From [Empedobacter] haloabium (lineage in GTDB: Bacteria; Pseudomonadota; Gammaproteobacteria; Burkholderiales; Burkholderiaceae_D): a DNA stretch of 64,000 bases. Below the pieces are notes generated by a model. It saw only the letters and a list, made by a program, of their open reading frames with translations, was not told where the DNA came from and searched no databases. Positions 49,265-58,837 of the stretch are shown here, piece by piece. The position numbers and the translations under genes were made by a program. How positions within the stretch are numbered: position 1 is the stretch's first letter; each line of letters begins with the position of its first letter. Location of the stretch: positions 1,736,001 to 1,800,000 of the forward strand of contig CP136508.1 in NCBI GenBank assembly GCA_008011715.2, in the 5' to 3' direction.

Positions 49265-51550
49265 ATGTCCTATCAAGTCCTCGCCCGCAAATACCGTCCC
49301 CGGAACTTCGAAACGCTGGTTGGCCAGGAGCACGTTGTCCGTGCCCTGACGCACGCGCTCGGTACCGGCCGGTTGCACCACGCCTATCTGTTCACCGGCA
49401 CGCGCGGGGTGGGCAAGACCACGCTGTCGCGTATCCTGGCCAAGTCGCTCAACTGCACCGGGCCGGACGGCACCGGCGGCATCACGGCCACGCCATGCGG
49501 CGTGTGCGAGGCGTGTACCGCCATCGACGGCGGCCGCTTCGTCGACTATATAGAGATGGACGCGGCGTCCAACCGCGGCGTCGACGAAATGGCGCAGCTG
49601 CTGGAGCAGGCCGTGTACGCGCCGTCCAATGCGCGCTTCAAGGTCTATATGATCGACGAGGTGCACATGCTGACCAACCACGCCTTCAACGCGATGCTGA
49701 AGACGCTGGAGGAGCCGCCCGAGCACGTCAAGTTCATCCTGGCCACGACGGACCCGCAGAAGATTCCCGTCACCGTGCTGTCGCGCTGCCTGCAGTTCAA
49801 CCTGAAGCAGATGCCGCCGGGGCACATCGTCGGCCACCTGGAGAACATCCTGGGCCAGGAAAACGTCACCTTCGAGCAGCCCGCCCTGCGCCTGCTGGCG
49901 CAGGGCGCGCACGGCTCGATGCGCGACGCGCTGTCGCTGACCGACCAGGCCATCGCCTACGCCGCCGGCGCCGTCACCCTGGAAGCGGTGCAGGGCATGC
50001 TGGGCGCGCTGGACCAGTCCTACCTGATCCGCCTGCTCGACGCGCTGGCCGAGCGCGACGGCGCCGACCTGCTGGCCGTGGCCGACGAGATGGCAAGCCG
50101 CTCGCTGTCGTACAACGGCGCGCTGCAGGACCTGGGCACCTTGCTGCACCGGATCGCGCTGGCCCAGACGGTGCCTGCCGCCGTGCCGGAAGACCTGCCG
50201 GAATATGCCGACATCGTCCGCCTGGCCGGCCGGTTCGACGCGGAAGAAGTGCAGCTGTATTACCAGATCGCCGTCCATGGCCGCAACGAACTGGGCCTGG
50301 CGCCGGACGAATACGCGGGCTTTTCGATGACGCTGCTGCGCATGCTGGCCTTTCGCCCCGGCGTCGGCGGGGCCGAGGGAGCGCCTGGCGCCGCCCCGGT
50401 AGCGGCGCGGCCGGCCGGCCCGAATCCCGCCCGCGCCGCCGCGGCGGCCGCCGGCGGCCAGGCGGTAGCGGCCGTACCGGCCCGTCCGGCGCCACCGCCT
50501 GTTGCCGCCATGCCGGCCGCGCAGGCACCGGTGGCAGCGCCGCCGCAAGTCGCGGCGCCAGTACCGGCCCGGATGCAGCCCACGGCGCAGCCGCCGGCCG
50601 CGCCGCCGGCCGCGCCGCCGGCCGCGCCGGCGCGGCCCGGTGGCGGTCCCGTGAGCCCGGCCCGCGCCGCCATCAACGCGGCGCTGGAGGCGGCCCGCGC
50701 CGCCACGGCCGCACGCACGGGTGCACGTCCGCCGGCGCGCCCGGCTGACGACAGCAGCGCCGCCGCCCCGGCCGCCGTGGCCGCACCGGTGCCGCCGCAG
50801 GCGGGCGGCAGCGCGCCGCAGGGCGCCCAGGCCAGGCAAGCTCCCGGCCGTCCCGCCCCCTGGGAGGACGATCCCGCCGGCCTGACGATGGGCGCGGCGG
50901 CCGTGCTGGAAGCGCCGCCGCCCGTGCAGCACGCCCAGGCGCAACCGCGCCAGGCGCCAGCACCGGCGCCGGCCCGCCAGGCGGCCGAGGAAGACGACCT
51001 GCCGCCCTGGGTCACCGAGTTTTCCGACGACAGCGCCGTGCCGGCGGCCCGCGCCGAACCGGCCCCCGTGCCGGCCCCCGCCGCGCCGGCACGCCAGGCC
51101 GCACCCGCGCAGGCTCCGTATGCGTACGTCATCACCCCGGTGCCGGAACTGGACTGGGACGGCAACTGGCCGCTGCTGGCCGCCCACCTGCCGCTGCGCG
51201 GCGTGGCCCAGCAGCTGGCGACGCAGGCCGAACTGATCGACTGCACCATCGACGGCAACGCCGCGCTGTTCCGCCTGCGCTGCCCGATCGACACATGGCG
51301 CACGCCGCCCAATGTGGAAAAACTGACGGCCGCGCTGGCCGAGCGCTTCGACCGCCCCGTGCGTGTCGAGACGGAGCTGGGACCGGTCTGGTATACGACG
51401 ACGGCGGAGCAGCAGGTGCACCGCGAGGCCTGCCAGCGCAAGGCGGAAGAGGCCGTGCACGGCGATCCTTTCGTGCAAAGCATGGTGCGCGAGTTCGGCG
51501 CGTTCGTCGTGCCCGGCTCGATCGTGGCACCCGTGACCCCGGCCCATTAA
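49265..51550 (+). CDS. dnaX: DNA polymerase III subunits gamma and tau
   Basis: A 761-residue clamp-loader ATPase. The N-terminal AAA+ part has the Walker A GTRGVGKTTLSRILAKSLNC, a zinc-binding CGVCEAC, and the Walker B/sensor region YMIDEVHMLTNHAFNAMLKTLEEP. A long linker rich in Ala and Pro (about 370-610) is followed by a C-terminal tau domain that contacts polymerase alpha. I see no A-rich slippery site for a gamma-form frameshift; only tau may be made. It heads an operon with ybaB and recR. Confidence 0.97.
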   Translation: MSYQVLARKYRPRNFETLVGQEHVVRALTHALGTGRLHHAYLFTGTRGVGKTTLSRILAKSLNCTGPDGTGGITATPCGVCEACTAIDGGRFVDYIEMDAASNRGVDEMAQLLEQAVYAPSNARFKVYMIDEVHMLTNHAFNAMLKTLEEPPEHVKFILATTDPQKIPVTVLSRCLQFNLKQMPPGHIVGHLENILGQENVTFEQPALRLLAQGAHGSMRDALSLTDQAIAYAAGAVTLEAVQGMLGALDQSYLIRLLDALAERDGADLLAVADEMASRSLSYNGALQDLGTLLHRIALAQTVPAAVPEDLPEYADIVRLAGRFDAEEVQLYYQIAVHGRNELGLAPDEYAGFSMTLLRMLAFRPGVGGAEGAPGAAPVAARPAGPNPARAAAAAAGGQAVAAVPARPAPPPVAAMPAAQAPVAAPPQVAAPVPARMQPTAQPPAAPPAAPPAAPARPGGGPVSPARAAINAALEAARAATAARTGARPPARPADDSSAAAPAAVAAPVPPQAGGSAPQGAQARQAPGRPAPWEDDPAGLTMGAAAVLEAPPPVQHAQAQPRQAPAPAPARQAAEEDDLPPWVTEFSDDSAVPAARAEPAPVPAPAAPARQAAPAQAPYAYVITPVPELDWDGNWPLLAAHLPLRGVAQQLATQAELIDCTIDGNAALFRLRCPIDTWRTPPNVEKLTAALAERFDRPVRVETELGPVWYTTTAEQQVHREACQRKAEEAVHGDPFVQSMVREFGAFVVPGSIVAPVTPAH

Positions 51551-51583
51551 AATAAGCATTTACCCCTTTCGGAGAACCACATC

Positions 51584-51910
51584 ATGATGAAGAACCAGCT
51601 GGCCGGCCTGATGAAACAGGCGCAAGCAATGCAGGACAATATGAAGAAGGCGCAGGAATCGCTGGCGCTGATCGAGGTGGAAGGCCAGTCCGGCGCCGGC
51701 CTCGTCAAGGTCGTCATGACCTGCAAGAACGACGTCAAGCGCGTCTCGATCGATCCGTCGCTGCTGGCCGACGACAAGGACATGCTGGAAGACCTGGTCG
51801 CCGCCGCCTTCAACGACGCCGTGCGCAAGGCCGAAACCACCGCCGCCGAGAAGATGAGCGGCCTGACGGCGGGCATGAACCTGCCGGCCGGCTTCAAGAT
51901 GCCGTTCTAA
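51584..51910 (+). CDS. ybaB: YbaB/EbfC nucleoid-associated protein
   Basis: A 108-residue protein with the N-terminal helix [20 protein letters not shown] and the core [21 protein letters not shown]. It binds DNA as a dimer. It lies between dnaX and recR, the classic context. GGAG is 9 bases before the first ATG of a double ATG. Confidence 0.96.
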   Translation: MMKNQLAGLMKQAQAMQDNMKKAQESLALIEVEGQSGAGLVKVVMTCKNDVKRVSIDPSLLADDKDMLEDLVAAAFNDAVRKAETTAAEKMSGLTAGMNLPAGFKMPF

Positions 51911-51915
51911 ACGCC

Positions 51916-52206
51916 ATGTTCGTCATCACGCTCACGTACGAGAAGCCCACCGAGGAAATCGACGCGCTGCTGGCCGCGCACCGGGCCTTCCTGCGCGAGC
52001 AGTATGACAACGGCGTGTTCCTGATGTCGGGCCGCATGGTGCCGCGCACCGGCGGCATCATCATCGCCACGGCGGACAGCCGGGCCGACATCGAGGCGAT
52101 CCTGGAGCTCGACCCCTTCCAACAGGCGGGCGCCGCCAGCTACCAGATCACGGAATTCGTGCCGACGATGACGGCCGACATCCTGGCCACCTTCCGCCAG
52201 CACTGA
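51916..52206 (+). CDS. YciI-family protein
   Basis: A 96-residue protein beginning [19 protein letters not shown], with [18 protein letters not shown] and [23 protein letters not shown]. These match the YCII domain, whose conserved His and Asp suggest an enzyme, but no reaction is known for most members. It is an insertion in the otherwise standard ybaB-recR pair. Confidence 0.9.
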   Translation: MFVITLTYEKPTEEIDALLAAHRAFLREQYDNGVFLMSGRMVPRTGGIIIATADSRADIEAILELDPFQQAGAASYQITEFVPTMTADILATFRQH

Positions 52207-52207
52207 C

Positions 52208-52798
52208 ATGGCCAAATCGCTGGAGTTCCTTACCGAGGCGTTGCGGCGCCTGCCCGGCGTCGGGCCGAAGTCCGCGCAGCGCATGGCCTTCCACCTGTTG
52301 CAGCATGACCGCGAGGGCGCCGCGATGCTGTCGCGCGCGCTGTACCAGGCCGTCGAGGCCGTCCATCACTGCGCCCTGTGCAATACGTTTACCGAACTCG
52401 AGGTGTGCGAGATGTGCGCCGACGAGACGCGCGACCGCCGCCTGCTGTGCGTCGTCGAGACGCCGGCCGACCAGATGATGATCGAGCAGACCCTGACGTA
52501 CAAGGGGCTGTACTTCGTGCTGATGGGACGCCTGTCGCCGCTGGACGGCATCGGCCCCAAGGACATCCATCTGGAAAAGCTGCTGGCGCGCGCCGCCGAC
52601 GGCACTGTCACCGAGGTGGTGCTGGCCACCAACTTCACCAACGAGGGCGAGGCCACCGCGCACTACATCAGCGAGATGCTCAAGGCGCGCGGGCTGCAGG
52701 TCAGCCGGCTGGCGCGTGGCGTGCCGGTGGGGGGCGAGCTGGAATACGTGGATGCCGGGACAATCGCGCGGGCGATGCTGGACCGGCGGACAACGTAG
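52208..52798 (+). CDS. recR: recombination mediator protein RecR
   Basis: A 196-residue protein. It has the helix-hairpin-helix [20 protein letters not shown], the zinc finger [16 protein letters not shown], and the Toprim part with [13 protein letters not shown] and [18 protein letters not shown]. It loads RecA at gaps with RecF and RecO. The yciI stop is 1 base before this start. Confidence 0.97.
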   Translation: MAKSLEFLTEALRRLPGVGPKSAQRMAFHLLQHDREGAAMLSRALYQAVEAVHHCALCNTFTELEVCEMCADETRDRRLLCVVETPADQMMIEQTLTYKGLYFVLMGRLSPLDGIGPKDIHLEKLLARAADGTVTEVVLATNFTNEGEATAHYISEMLKARGLQVSRLARGVPVGGELEYVDAGTIARAMLDRRTT

Positions 52799-52826
52799 AT
52801 GCCGAAGGGCAGTAACCCCATGGGGA

Positions 52827-53138
52827 TTACAGCTCCATGGCCAGGGCGGCCGGGTAGACGTGGCTGATGGTGCCGGTGGCGATGGTTTTCCCCTCCCACA
52901 GCGTGACCGGCGCGCCGACACGCAGGCGCTCTTCGGCGTTCTCGCGCCGCAGGAATTTCACCGGCAGTTCGTACGATTTGCCTGGCTGCAGCACCTGTCC
53001 GTCCAGCAGCAGGCGGCAGTCGAAGCCTTCGCCCTCGATAAATAGCGGACAGCCGAACCAGCGGCCACTGGCGGGCTCGGCACGGCCGCCTTCGTCGGGC
53101 GGGAGGAAACGAATCGCGATCAAGGCATCGGGTTGCAT
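52827..53138 (-). CDS. stand-alone EF-Tu domain-3-like protein
   Basis: A 103-residue protein. Its order of strands and motifs (FLPPDEGGRAEPASGRWFG, DGQVLQPGKSYELPVKFL, VTLWEGKTIATGTISHV) resembles the C-terminal beta-barrel domain of elongation factor Tu, which there contacts tRNA. There is no GTPase domain and no signal. The role is unknown. It is 11 bp after the gene at 53150-53449 and probably in one operon with it. Confidence 0.6.
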   Translation of the reverse strand: MQPDALIAIRFLPPDEGGRAEPASGRWFGCPLFIEGEGFDCRLLLDGQVLQPGKSYELPVKFLRRENAEERLRVGAPVTLWEGKTIATGTISHVYPAALAMEL

Positions 53139-53149
53139 GGCGTTCTCCT

Positions 53150-53449
53150 TCAGCCGACGTTGCTACGGATGACCACGGGTGTAAGCCCGGCCAGTTGCCG
53201 GCTGTTCAATAAAACGACACTGACGCCGCGGTCGACGTGGGCTACAGGAATGCAGTCTACACCGATTTCCACGCGAATGATTGCGTAAGGCGGGGCGCCG
53301 AACGCGGCGCTGGCCTGCCGCGCGAACCAGACCGCTTCGTCCTCGCTCAGCGTAAAGTATTTGACGACGATGCCGTCCGGATTGCGCAGGCGGTGGAACA
53401 GGCGCAGGTCGGCCAGCTCGTCCGCCCCGACGGCCCGGTACAGCTTCAC
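53150..53449 (-). CDS. hypothetical protein, YRAVG-type N terminus
   Basis: A 99-residue protein. It begins MKLYRAVGADELADLRLF and contains YFTLSEDEAVWFARQA. That arrangement recalls small ADP-ribosyltransferase-type or related toxin domains (Tyr-Arg near the start, then a Phe-x-Ser-x-x-x-Ala-x-x-Phe stretch), but no firm catalytic Glu is seen. Not recognised with certainty. Its stop lies just upstream of the EF-Tu-like gene, and its start overlaps the stop of the GGDEF-EAL gene. Confidence 0.55.
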   Translation of the reverse strand: MKLYRAVGADELADLRLFHRLRNPDGIVVKYFTLSEDEAVWFARQASAAFGAPPYAIIRVEIGVDCIPVAHVDRGVSVVLLNSRQLAGLTPVVIRSNVG

Positions 53450-55569
53450 CGTAACACCGGCTGCGCCCCGGCCAGCATCTGCGCGATGGCGTCGATCGAC
53501 TGCGGCCGGCCCAGCAGATAGCCCTGCGCCATGTCGCAGCCGTACTGTTCCAGCAGCGCCAGCTGTTCGTCCGTCTCCACGCCTTCCGCCACCACGGCCA
53601 TCTTCAGGCCGTGCGCCATGGCGATGATGGCGCGCGTGATGGCGGCGTTCTCGGAGTCCTGCGGCAGGCCACAGATGAAGCTCTTGTCGATCTTCAGCGC
53701 GCGCACGTCGAAGCGCTTCAGGTAGTTCATCGACGAGTAGCCGGTGCCGAAGTCGTCGATCGACAGCCAGATGCCGATCGCACGCAGCTGTTCCAGCGTG
53801 GTCAACGTGGCGCGGGCGTCATCCATCAGTGTGCCCTCGGTCAGCTCCAGTTCCAGCAGGCGCGGATCGAGGCCGGTATCGTGCAGCACCGCCAGCACCG
53901 TCTGCGCCAGGTTCTCGTCCTTGAACTGGCGCGCCGACAGGTTGACGGCAACGCGCACGGGGCGGCGGCACTCCTGCTGCCACGCGCGCGCCTGCAGGCA
54001 GGCGGTGCGCAGCACCCATTCGCCGATCGGCACGATCAAGCCGGTTTCCTCGGCCAGTGGAATGAAGTCGTTGGGCGGGATGATGCCGTGTTCGGGATGG
54101 CGCCAGCGCACCAGCGCCTCGACGCCGACGATCTGCGCGCTCTTCACGTCGATCTGCGGCTGGTACTGCAGGTACAGCTCGTTGTGCTGCAGCGCGCGGC
54201 GCAGGCCCACCTCCAGCTTCACGTGGCTCATGATCTGGGTCGTCAGCGCGGAGCTGTACAGCTTGGCGTTGTTCTTGCCGCAGTTCTTGGCGTGGTACAT
54301 GGCCGTGTCGGCGTATTTCAGCAGCGAAGTGCCGTCCTCGCCATCCTCGGGATACAGCGAAATGCCGATGCTGGCCGTGACGAAGATCTCGTGGCCTTCC
54401 AGGTTGAACGGGCGCCGCATCGCATCCTTGACGCGGTGGGCGACGGTCAGCGCGTCCTGCACGTTGTCCAGGTCCGGGATCAGGATCGTGAATTCGTCGC
54501 CGCCCAGGCGCGCCAGGTTGCTGCCGCGCTTGTGCTCCGTGCTGTCGTTGTGGGCCACCATGTCGCTGGGCCGGATGGTGTCGTGCAGCCGCTCCGACAC
54601 CACCTTCAACAGCAGGTCGCCCACGTCGTGTCCCAGCGTGTCGTTGATGCGCTTGAACGAGTCGAGGTCCATGAACAGGATGGCGAACTTGCGGCCGCCC
54701 TGGCGCGAGCGCACCAGTTCGCGCTCCAGCGTTTCCAGGAAGGCCTGGCGGTTCGGAATGCCGGTCAGGCTGTCGCAGTAGGCCAGGCGGCGGATCTGCT
54801 CCTCGGTGCGTTTGCGTTCGCTGATGTCGCGCACCAGGCCCAGCACCTCGCCGGCGCCGGTGCCCACCAGGCGCGCCTCGAAATGGTGGACCGTGTCGTC
54901 GGTTTCCAGTTCGTAGTCGATGGCGCGCACGGTCTGCGTGCGCAGCACGCCGTCCAGCTGCTCCAGCAGGCGCCGCGCGATCGGCTCGGGCAGCACGTCG
55001 CGCACGTGGCGGCCCACGCACTGCTGCTGCGGCGGCACCGCCGCGCGCTGCTGGCCGTGGCCCTGCTCGTAGTCCAGGTAGTAGCCGTCCGGGCTGAGGC
55101 GGAAGAACGTATCGGGAATGGCGGCCAGCACGGCGCGGTTGTGGGCATCGGCGATGCGCAGCCGGGCGATCGCGTCGCTGGCGCGCAGCACGTACAGCAC
55201 GCGGTGGCCCAGGATCGGCCAGTTGATCGGCTTCGAGACGAAGTCCGTGGCGCCGCATTCGTAGGCCTGGGTGACGGCTTCCAGGTCGTCGCCGCCGGTC
55301 ACCATGATGACGGGCACCGTCGAGTTGCGCTGGCGCTCCAGCGCGCGGATGGCGCGGCAGACGGCGAAGCCGTCCATGCGCGGCATCTCGACGTCGAGCA
55401 GCACCAGGTCCGGCGCCAGCCGTTCGAAGCAGGCGATGGCGGTCTGGCCGTCCGGCGCCTCGACGCCGTCCAGGCCCACCTGGGCCAGCATTTCCAGCAT
55501 CAGCAGGCGCATGACGGGATCGTCGTCGGCCACCAGAACCGTGCCGCGGGAGGGGGGAAGCACTGCCAT
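53446..55569 (-). CDS. response regulator with GGDEF and EAL domains
   Basis: A 707-residue soluble protein: REC (about 10-130, phospho-Asp59), a PAS-like linker (VLAAIPDTFFRLSPDGYYLD onward, 145-260), GGDEF with intact RLGGDEF, EAL with VEALVRWRHP and DDFGTGYSS. It may have both c-di-GMP synthesis and degradation. It is encoded directly downstream of a hybrid kinase (1 base apart), so it is probably its output regulator. Confidence 0.95.
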   Translation of the reverse strand: MAVLPPSRGTVLVADDDPVMRLLMLEMLAQVGLDGVEAPDGQTAIACFERLAPDLVLLDVEMPRMDGFAVCRAIRALERQRNSTVPVIMVTGGDDLEAVTQAYECGATDFVSKPINWPILGHRVLYVLRASDAIARLRIADAHNRAVLAAIPDTFFRLSPDGYYLDYEQGHGQQRAAVPPQQQCVGRHVRDVLPEPIARRLLEQLDGVLRTQTVRAIDYELETDDTVHHFEARLVGTGAGEVLGLVRDISERKRTEEQIRRLAYCDSLTGIPNRQAFLETLERELVRSRQGGRKFAILFMDLDSFKRINDTLGHDVGDLLLKVVSERLHDTIRPSDMVAHNDSTEHKRGSNLARLGGDEFTILIPDLDNVQDALTVAHRVKDAMRRPFNLEGHEIFVTASIGISLYPEDGEDGTSLLKYADTAMYHAKNCGKNNAKLYSSALTTQIMSHVKLEVGLRRALQHNELYLQYQPQIDVKSAQIVGVEALVRWRHPEHGIIPPNDFIPLAEETGLIVPIGEWVLRTACLQARAWQQECRRPVRVAVNLSARQFKDENLAQTVLAVLHDTGLDPRLLELELTEGTLMDDARATLTTLEQLRAIGIWLSIDDFGTGYSSMNYLKRFDVRALKIDKSFICGLPQDSENAAITRAIIAMAHGLKMAVVAEGVETDEQLALLEQYGCDMAQGYLLGRPQSIDAIAQMLAGAQPVLR

Positions 55570-58449
55570 TCAAATCTCCTTGATGAGGATTGCGTCGAGC
55601 GATTGGCGCACTGCCTGGAACTCCCGTTCCATGCCCGCCAGCAGGGCGGCGGCGCCGGCCGTGCTGTCGTTGCGGCCCAGCTGTTCCATGTCCTTGCACA
55701 GCTGCGCGAGAGTGTCGGCGCCGACGTTGGCGCTGGCCGACTTCAAGCTGTGCGCGGCGCGGCGCATGTCGTCCGCGTTGGCCTGCGCCAGCGCGGCGTG
55801 CAGGGTCTGCAGGTGTGCCGGCGTGTCGGTGACGAAGGCCTGGATCACGCGCTGCAGCAGCGCCTCGCCCTTGTCCGCGCTGAGGGCGCGGATGGCATCC
55901 AGCGCGCGCCGGTTGATGGCGCCGCCGGCCACCGGTGACTCGATTGGCGGCGCGGCGCTGGCCGGCGCCGGCGGTGCCGGGACGGGCACCGGGTCGGCAT
56001 GGTGCACCGTGGCCGCGCGGGGCAGGGCGACCCAGCGCGCCAGCGTGTCGGACAGGTTCTGCTGCGTGAACGGCTTGGACAGGTAATCGTCCATGCCGGC
56101 CGCCAGGCACGTTTCGCGGTCGCCCTGCAGGGCGTTGGCCGTGATGGCGATGACGGGCAGCTGGCGCGCGCGGCCTTGCTGCTGCTCGTAGCGGCGGATC
56201 TCCGCGGTGGCGGCCATGCCGTCCATCACGGGCATCTGGCAGTCCATCAGCACCAGGTCGAATTCGCCCTGGCGCACGGCGGCCAGCGCCTCCTCGCCGT
56301 TGCAGGCGCGCGCCACGTCCAGCCCCAGGCTTTCCAGCATGGCCGACGCCACTTCGACGTTGACCGGATTGTCCTCGGCCAGCAGCACCCGGTGGCGCCG
56401 GCGCGGCTGGCCGCGCTGGCCGCGCTGCCCATTCTCGCCGCGCAAGCTCGCGTGCTGGGGCGGCTGCGGCGAGGCGGTGCGGATGCCCTCGCTGGCGCGC
56501 AGCGGCGTGACGATGCAGTCGTACAGGTCGCACTCGCGCGCCGGCTTGATCAGCTGGAAGGCGACGCCGGCCTCGCGCCGCTGCACCGTGTCGGCGGCGT
56601 TGCGTTCGGTCGACAGCAGCAGCAGGCGCACCCCGGCCAGGGCGGGATCGGCCTTGATCTCGGCCGCCAGCGCCAGGCCGCTGAGCTGGGCCAGATCCAT
56701 GTCCAGCAGCGCCACATCGTACGGCTGGCCGCAGGCAATCGCCGCCTTCAACAGGCGCAGGCAGTCGTCGGCCGTGGCGGCGCTGTCGGATTTCAGGTGC
56801 CAGCGCGACAGCAGCGCTTCCAGCCCGGCGCGGCTGTCCGGCTGGCGGTCGACGATCAGCGCGCGCAGGCCCTTGGTGGTTTTCTGGTTGAACGAGGCCT
56901 CGTCCGCGTCGACGCGGCGCTTGTCGAACTGCACGGTGAACCAGAACACGGAGCCGCACGTGCCGGCGCCCGTCATCAGGGCGTTGTCGACGCCGATCGT
57001 GCCGCCCATCAGCTCGACGAGCTGCTTCGAAATGGCCAGTCCGAGGCCGGTGCCGCCATGCTTGCGGGTGGTCGAGCCGTCCGCCTGCGAGAACGAATCG
57101 AAGATGCGGCTCCTGGCCTCGCGCGACACGCCCACGCCCGTATCCTGCACCTCCACCTTCAGCCGCACCGACTGCGCATCCTCCGCCACCACGCCCACGC
57201 GCACCGTGATGCCGCCCTTGTCGGTGAACTTGATGGCGTTGCCCAGCAGGTTGACGATCACCTGGCGCAGCCGGTTCGGGTCGCCGCAGATGGCGACCGG
57301 AATGTCGTGCGCGATGGCGAAGTGCAGGTCCAGGCCTTTCGCTTCGGCCTGTGGCGAGAACACGTAGTCGATGTCGTCCAGCAGCTCGCGGAAATTGAAG
57401 TGGATATACTCGACCGTCAGCTTCCCTGCCTCGACCTTCGAGAAGTCGAGAATGTCGTTGATGATCACCAGCAGGTGCTCGCCCGAGCGCTTGACCATAT
57501 TGGTGTAGTGGCGCTGCTGCTCCGTCATCGACGTATTGAGCAGCAGCTCCGTCATGCCCAGCACGCCGTTCATCGGCGTGCGGATCTCGTGGCTCATATT
57601 GGCCAGGAAGGCGCTTTTCGCCTGGCTCGCCGCCTCGGCCGCGTTCTTCGCCTTCTCCAGCTGTTCGGTGCGCACGCTGACCTGGCGCTCCAGCTGGTCG
57701 CGGTATTGCGCCAGCTTGGTGTCGCGGTGCTCGATCTGGGCCAGCATGGCGTTGAAGCTGTCGATCAGCGTGCCCAGTTCGTCGCTGCGCTCGTGCTGTA
57801 CCTGCGCATAGGTCTGGCTGGTGGTGACGCGCCGCGCCGCCGCGATGAGTTCCGCGATCGGATGGGCGATGCTGCCCTTGAAGCGGCCCGCCAGCACCAG
57901 GGCGACGACAAACGAGATGCCGGTCGCCGCCGTCGTGACGCCCAGGCTCTTCAGGATGCCCAGCCACATGCCGCCCAGGCTGGCCTCGATCATCACGGCG
58001 CCGATCACGTGCCCGGCCGCGCGCACCGGCCGGTACAGGCGCATGGCGCGCCGCCATGGCGCGCCGGCGCGACGAGGCGGCACGACCGCCGCCAGGTCCG
58101 CCATCTGGACGGGCGACAGCGCCGGCGGCGGCGGCTCCGGCCTGGCGGGAAAGCTGGCGAACAGCTGGCCGTTGCGGTCGAACAGGGCGGCCTGGGTGAC
58201 GTCGTCCTGCACGGCCAGCGCGGCCAGCGCCTGCTCGGCCGTCACGCGGTCGGCAAACAGCAACGGCGCGACGCTGTTGGCGCCGATGACGTCCGCCAGC
58301 GACGTCAGCTGCTTGGCCTCGTTTTCCGTATGGCTGAACAGCGAAGTCAGCGCGAACGCGGCAAACACCAGCAGCAGTGCGCTGCCGGTGGACAGTACCG
58401 AGATGATCGTCAGCTTCTGGCTGAGACCCGAGCGTTCGAAGTTGAGCAT
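55570..58449 (-). CDS. hybrid sensor histidine kinase (BarA-like layout)
   Basis: A 959-residue protein from ATG 58449; the longer frame to 58656 runs through a terminator and into ybdD, so I reject it. Layout: TM1 at 14-37, a CHASE8-type periplasmic domain ([19 protein letters not shown]), TM2 at about 171-188, HAMP, HisKA with His287 ([12 protein letters not shown]), HATPase ([12 protein letters not shown]), a degenerate REC, a full REC ([26 protein letters not shown]), and an HPt with His900 ([13 protein letters not shown]). A phosphorelay to the REC-GGDEF-EAL protein next door is likely. Confidence 0.95.
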   Translation of the reverse strand: MLNFERSGLSQKLTIISVLSTGSALLLVFAAFALTSLFSHTENEAKQLTSLADVIGANSVAPLLFADRVTAEQALAALAVQDDVTQAALFDRNGQLFASFPARPEPPPPALSPVQMADLAAVVPPRRAGAPWRRAMRLYRPVRAAGHVIGAVMIEASLGGMWLGILKSLGVTTAATGISFVVALVLAGRFKGSIAHPIAELIAAARRVTTSQTYAQVQHERSDELGTLIDSFNAMLAQIEHRDTKLAQYRDQLERQVSVRTEQLEKAKNAAEAASQAKSAFLANMSHEIRTPMNGVLGMTELLLNTSMTEQQRHYTNMVKRSGEHLLVIINDILDFSKVEAGKLTVEYIHFNFRELLDDIDYVFSPQAEAKGLDLHFAIAHDIPVAICGDPNRLRQVIVNLLGNAIKFTDKGGITVRVGVVAEDAQSVRLKVEVQDTGVGVSREARSRIFDSFSQADGSTTRKHGGTGLGLAISKQLVELMGGTIGVDNALMTGAGTCGSVFWFTVQFDKRRVDADEASFNQKTTKGLRALIVDRQPDSRAGLEALLSRWHLKSDSAATADDCLRLLKAAIACGQPYDVALLDMDLAQLSGLALAAEIKADPALAGVRLLLLSTERNAADTVQRREAGVAFQLIKPARECDLYDCIVTPLRASEGIRTASPQPPQHASLRGENGQRGQRGQPRRRHRVLLAEDNPVNVEVASAMLESLGLDVARACNGEEALAAVRQGEFDLVLMDCQMPVMDGMAATAEIRRYEQQQGRARQLPVIAITANALQGDRETCLAAGMDDYLSKPFTQQNLSDTLARWVALPRAATVHHADPVPVPAPPAPASAAPPIESPVAGGAINRRALDAIRALSADKGEALLQRVIQAFVTDTPAHLQTLHAALAQANADDMRRAAHSLKSASANVGADTLAQLCKDMEQLGRNDSTAGAAALLAGMEREFQAVRQSLDAILIKEI

Positions 58450-58566
58450 GGCAGGTGCCGGGAAATAATTTCCAACTGGAAAAATATAAATGCTGGAATT
58501 ATTTACACCTTGATCTACCGCTATGTTTGAAGCAGCGGGGTTTTGCATGCCAGTCCACGGGTGAAA

Positions 58567-58600
58567 AAAAGCCCGGCCGCAAAAGCGACCGGGCCTTTTC
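58567..58600 (-). terminator. rho-independent terminator after the cstA-ybdD unit
   Basis: Read on the minus strand, GGCCCGG ... CCGGGC with a 9-base loop and a run of T. It lies between ybdD and the hybrid kinase gene and fixes their boundary. Confidence 0.8.
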
Positions 58601-58621
58601 AGCCGGTAGGGCAGGGCACCG

Positions 58622-58822
58622 TCAGCAGCACCCACCCCGCTTGCCAGCCCCGCCATAGCGGGCCTCCTGGCGCTCCTTGAAGAACTCCTCGTAGCTCATG
58701 ATGGGCTGGTCCGGATGGTTCGCCTCGCAGTGCGCCACGTAGGTGTCGTACTCGGGCAGGCCCACCATCAGGCGCATGCTCTGCCCCAGGTAACGGCCGG
58801 CCTTGACGATCTCGTCAAACAT
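58622..58822 (-). CDS. ybdD: YbdD/YjiX family protein
   Basis: A 66-residue protein with [32 protein letters not shown] and a final KRGGCC. This is the short DUF466-type protein always next to CstA/BtsT transporters and needed for their transport activity. It lies 15 bp after cstA. Confidence 0.94.
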   Translation of the reverse strand: MFDEIVKAGRYLGQSMRLMVGLPEYDTYVAHCEANHPDQPIMSYEEFFKERQEARYGGAGKRGGCC

Positions 58823-58837
58823 TTACGCTCACTGGAT

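Noticed and set aside
50380..51110. Low-complexity Ala/Pro region of dnaX as a possible inserted element
   Set aside because: Such linkers are usual between domain III and the tau C-terminal domain in GC-rich bacteria.
49265..51550. Programmed -1 frameshift in dnaX giving a gamma subunit
   Set aside because: No A AAA AAG-type slippery sequence with a following stop was seen.
53611..58530. Long open frames opposite the GGDEF-EAL and hybrid kinase genes
   Set aside because: Shadows caused by codon bias; the true genes have complete domain motifs on the minus strand.
58450..58656. N-terminal extension of the hybrid kinase
   Set aside because: It would read through a rho-independent terminator and overlap ybd[14 protein letters not shown] at 58449 is followed directly by the first membrane helix.
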